A stretch of DNA of 13,125 nucleotides from the NCBI GenBank assembly GCA_025997155.1, contig BNUF01000062.1, forward strand, positions 1-13,125. The letters run 5' to 3'. The notes under the pieces were generated by a model, which worked only from the letters and a program-made list of their open reading frames with translations, was not told the origin of the DNA and did no database searches. Origin of the DNA: Clostridia bacterium. GTDB taxonomy: Bacteria > Bacillota > Clostridia > Lachnospirales > WQUN01. Positions 12,143 through 13,125 of this stretch are shown here, piece by piece (the first letter of the stretch is position 1; every line of letters starts with the position of its first letter). The translations under genes were made by a program, and so were the position numbers.

Positions 12143-12177
12143 GCCAACCCCGTGAAGCGTAGCGAAACGGGGTTGGC
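12143..12177. repeat. GC-rich hairpin, REP-like
   Basis: GCCAACCCCGT (12143-12153) pairs with ACGGGGTTGGC (12167-12177), a perfect 11-bp stem with the loop GAAGCGTAGCGAA, itself partly symmetric. On the plus strand TTGAAAAAAA follows, so on the minus strand an A-run/T-run lies on the upstream side. The minus-strand side downstream is T-poor, so this is more likely a REP or mobile hairpin than a terminator. It abuts the broken end of the remnant at 12182. Confidence 0.6.
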
Positions 12178-12181
12178 TTGA

Positions 12182-12397
12182 AAAAAAGATGTATCCAGTC
12201 TTATTGACGAGCTTTTTGTTAATAAAAAATACCTCGAAACCCCATATTCAGAATATATAATAGAGGGAGGGGGGGTCTTATTTAATTCGGGTAACGTGCG
12301 TCAACTTTTTGTAATATGGAATAATTCGAGTTATTTAAGCACGCGTGCGTATCTTTGTCTGAACACTTTGTATCCGAAAAACGGTATAATTTTATAG
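12182..12397 (+). pseudogene. Remnant of a second methyltransferase-like gene (C-terminal 71 codons)
   Basis: The frame LIDELFVNKKYLETPYSEY continues with IIEGGGVLFNSG and ends YLCLNTLYPKNGIIL, closely matching the end of the restored gene (LLVNEKYLEYPYYEY, LFNSAICGK, YLCLSTLYPKKGILL). It lacks a start codon; a TGA lies just upstream, and the coding part begins directly after the hairpin at 12143-12177. A run of seven G occurs near 12269-12275, a slippage-prone tract. It overlaps the end of paralog 3 antisense, as the intact gene does with paralog 1. The rest of the gene appears deleted. Confidence 0.75.
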
Positions 12398-12863
12398 GCA
12401 TAGTTGTTATTTTGTTTTCTGTTCTCCTAAGTTTTTCTGAAATAAAAGTTGTATTTATATATTGATTTCGGCAACCAGATCTTTTGATTTCTTTAGTTGG
12501 GTCTGCGTCAATAATTATTGAGCCGTGATATAGGCTTTTCGGAAACACCATAAATCCAAAGATAGTATTATTGACGACGTATATTTTGTCCATAATTAAC
12601 TGATTTATCTCGCGCAATGCAGCTGCCAAATTCAAGGTTGATCCGCTCAAGATTACAATCTCATCTAAATCTTCTTCAAATGGTATCCACAATATCCGTA
12701 AGTTACTAACGTGATACGGTAGCAAGAATTCGCCGCTCGAATTTTCCGAGCGAAAAGGAATAGAAACAGTATGCTCTCCATTTTCAAGGGATAAAACTAT
12801 TTCAGAGCCTACAAGATTTGCACTTGTTTCAGGAATAATTACTTTAAGTTGGTTAATTTCCAT
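12282..12863 (-). CDS. Unknown-family protein, paralog 3, extended C-terminus (193 aa)
   Basis: Begins MEINQLKVIIPETSANLVGS, nearly the same as paralog 2, with VSIPFRSENSSGEFLLPYHV, PFEEDLDEIVILSG and NLAAALREINQLIMDK. The C-terminal part (KSLYHGSIIIDADPTKEIKR and so on to MPIKLYRF) aligns with the tail of paralog 1 (EIKVYPF), but the stop TAG of paralog 1 corresponds to TCG here, so the frame reads about 31 codons further across the methyltransferase-like remnant. That tail is probably without function. ATG 12863 has CGAGGAG 11 nt upstream. The gene lies between a terminator on its 5' side and the convergent remnant. Confidence 0.65.
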   Translation of the reverse strand: MEINQLKVIIPETSANLVGSEIVLSLENGEHTVSIPFRSENSSGEFLLPYHVSNLRILWIPFEEDLDEIVILSGSTLNLAAALREINQLIMDKIYVVNNTIFGFMVFPKSLYHGSIIIDADPTKEIKRSGCRNQYINTTFISEKLRRTENKITTMPIKLYRFSDTKCSDKDTHACLNNSNYSILQKVDARYPN

Positions 12864-12889
12864 AGTTAAAATACTCCTCGTAAAATAAC

Positions 12890-12921
12890 AACCGCCCTTG
12901 CGTATATTTGCAAAGGCGGTT
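12890..12921 (-). terminator. Rho-independent terminator after the SPFH gene
   Basis: AACCGCCCTTG pairs with CAAAGGCGGTT (one mismatch), loop of about 9 nt. On the minus strand it is followed by GTTATTTTACG. It begins 6 nt after the SPFH stop. Sequence and loop are close to the terminator at 11343-11372, so the two are probably copies. Confidence 0.75.
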
Positions 12922-12927
12922 CGACGG

Positions 12928-13125
12928 TTATTCCACGGCAATACTCGGTTGTTCCGCGGGATATGCTTGAGTTTTGGTTTCGTCATTCGCGTTTGTGTCC
13001 TCGGTGTCCAAAGCCTGTAATTGTTTAAGTATGTTCAAGCCCGCGACCGCGCCGTTGTCGGCGAATATGATTTTTCCTTTGCCTTCTTTTGCCATTGTTT
13101 CAAGGGACTCAAAGTACATAAGCGA
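12928..13125 (-). CDS. SPFH/Band 7 domain protein, C-terminal end (partial, runs off right edge)
   Basis: The frame is open to the window edge; residues visible start SLMYFESLETMAKEGKGKII and continue FADNGAVAGLNILKQL. The pattern 'YFESL..MAKEGKGKIIF' is the usual end of the SPFH (stomatin/prohibitin/flotillin) domain, followed here by a polar, Thr/Glu-rich tail of about 30 residues ending PSIAVE. Such proteins form membrane-associated rings or scaffolds. The N-terminal part, including the membrane anchor, lies outside the window. The stop at 12928 is followed directly by a terminator. Link to the neighbouring paralog array is unknown. Confidence 0.6.
   Translation of the reverse strand, partial: SLMYFESLETMAKEGKGKIIFADNGAVAGLNILKQLQALDTEDTNANDETKTQAYPAEQPSIAVE

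Noticed and set aside
12265..12275. Run of G in the methyltransferase-like remnant as a phase-variation tract
   Set aside because: The gene is already without its start and most of its length, and the intact copy has no such run, so a switch here would have no product.
10774..12863. Diversity-generating retroelement with variable C-termini of the paralogs
   Set aside because: No reverse transcriptase, template repeat or adenine-directed changes; the C-terminal differences are truncation and loss of a stop codon.

Overview
The window looks like accessory DNA of a low-to-medium-GC bacterium, most likely a Firmicute of the Clostridia type. The grounds are strong GGAGG-type ribosome binding sites, frequent TTG and GTG starts, near-consensus TTGACA/TATAAT promoters and many short XRE repressors. 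It has no rRNA, tRNA or CRISPR array. It is dense in rearrangement scars and reads like part of an integrative or conjugative element or a genomic island. The assignment to a lineage is inference.

Left part (1-3450). The edge holds the first residues of a transposase on the minus strand. Next comes an XRE repressor (170-511) followed by a very acidic protein (655-1191) and a small KFDFKWKD-type protein. The acidic and KFDFKWKD genes occur again in mirror image (1824-2843), again led by an XRE gene (2898-3122). The two copies form an 886-bp inverted repeat (615-1500 and 1998-2883) around a 497-bp spacer. The left copy of the second gene is broken exactly at the inner junction, where the end of an unrelated membrane protein is fused on. 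A small membrane protein (3250-3450) diverges from the second XRE gene.

Middle part (3397-7810). A minus-strand gene run reads: serine recombinase, two related small helical proteins, a 451-residue protein of unknown function, a larger XRE regulator and a CpaB-like (SAF-type) membrane protein. Two related dyads resembling recombinase sites lie just upstream of the recombinase gene.

Right part (7842-13125). An XRE gene diverges from a gene for a protein with a methyltransferase-like nucleotide-binding motif. That gene is cut by a complete IS4/IS1634-type insertion sequence (8768-10500) with perfect 26-bp ends and a 7-bp target duplication. Removing the element restores one 267-residue frame. 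Its 3' end overlaps, tail to tail, a gene of an unknown family that occurs three times here (10774-11292, 11671-12075, 12282-12863). A remnant of a second methyltransferase-like gene (12182-12397) keeps the same tail-to-tail overlap with the third copy. Another XRE gene (11433-11657) lies between copies one and two. The right edge carries the end of an SPFH/Band 7 protein.

The most distinctive theme is a repeated control cassette. In three of the four small XRE modules, the repressor's Shine-Dalgarno region is the complement of the -35 of a strong divergent promoter, and an operator-like dyad lies in the 17-bp promoter spacer. The dyad sequence differs each time (TACACG/CGTGTA, GCACT/AGTGC, AATCTA/TAGATT). 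The window therefore seems to hold a family of orthogonal repressor switches, each controlling a different cargo gene, with cargo and repressors being duplicated, shuffled and broken.
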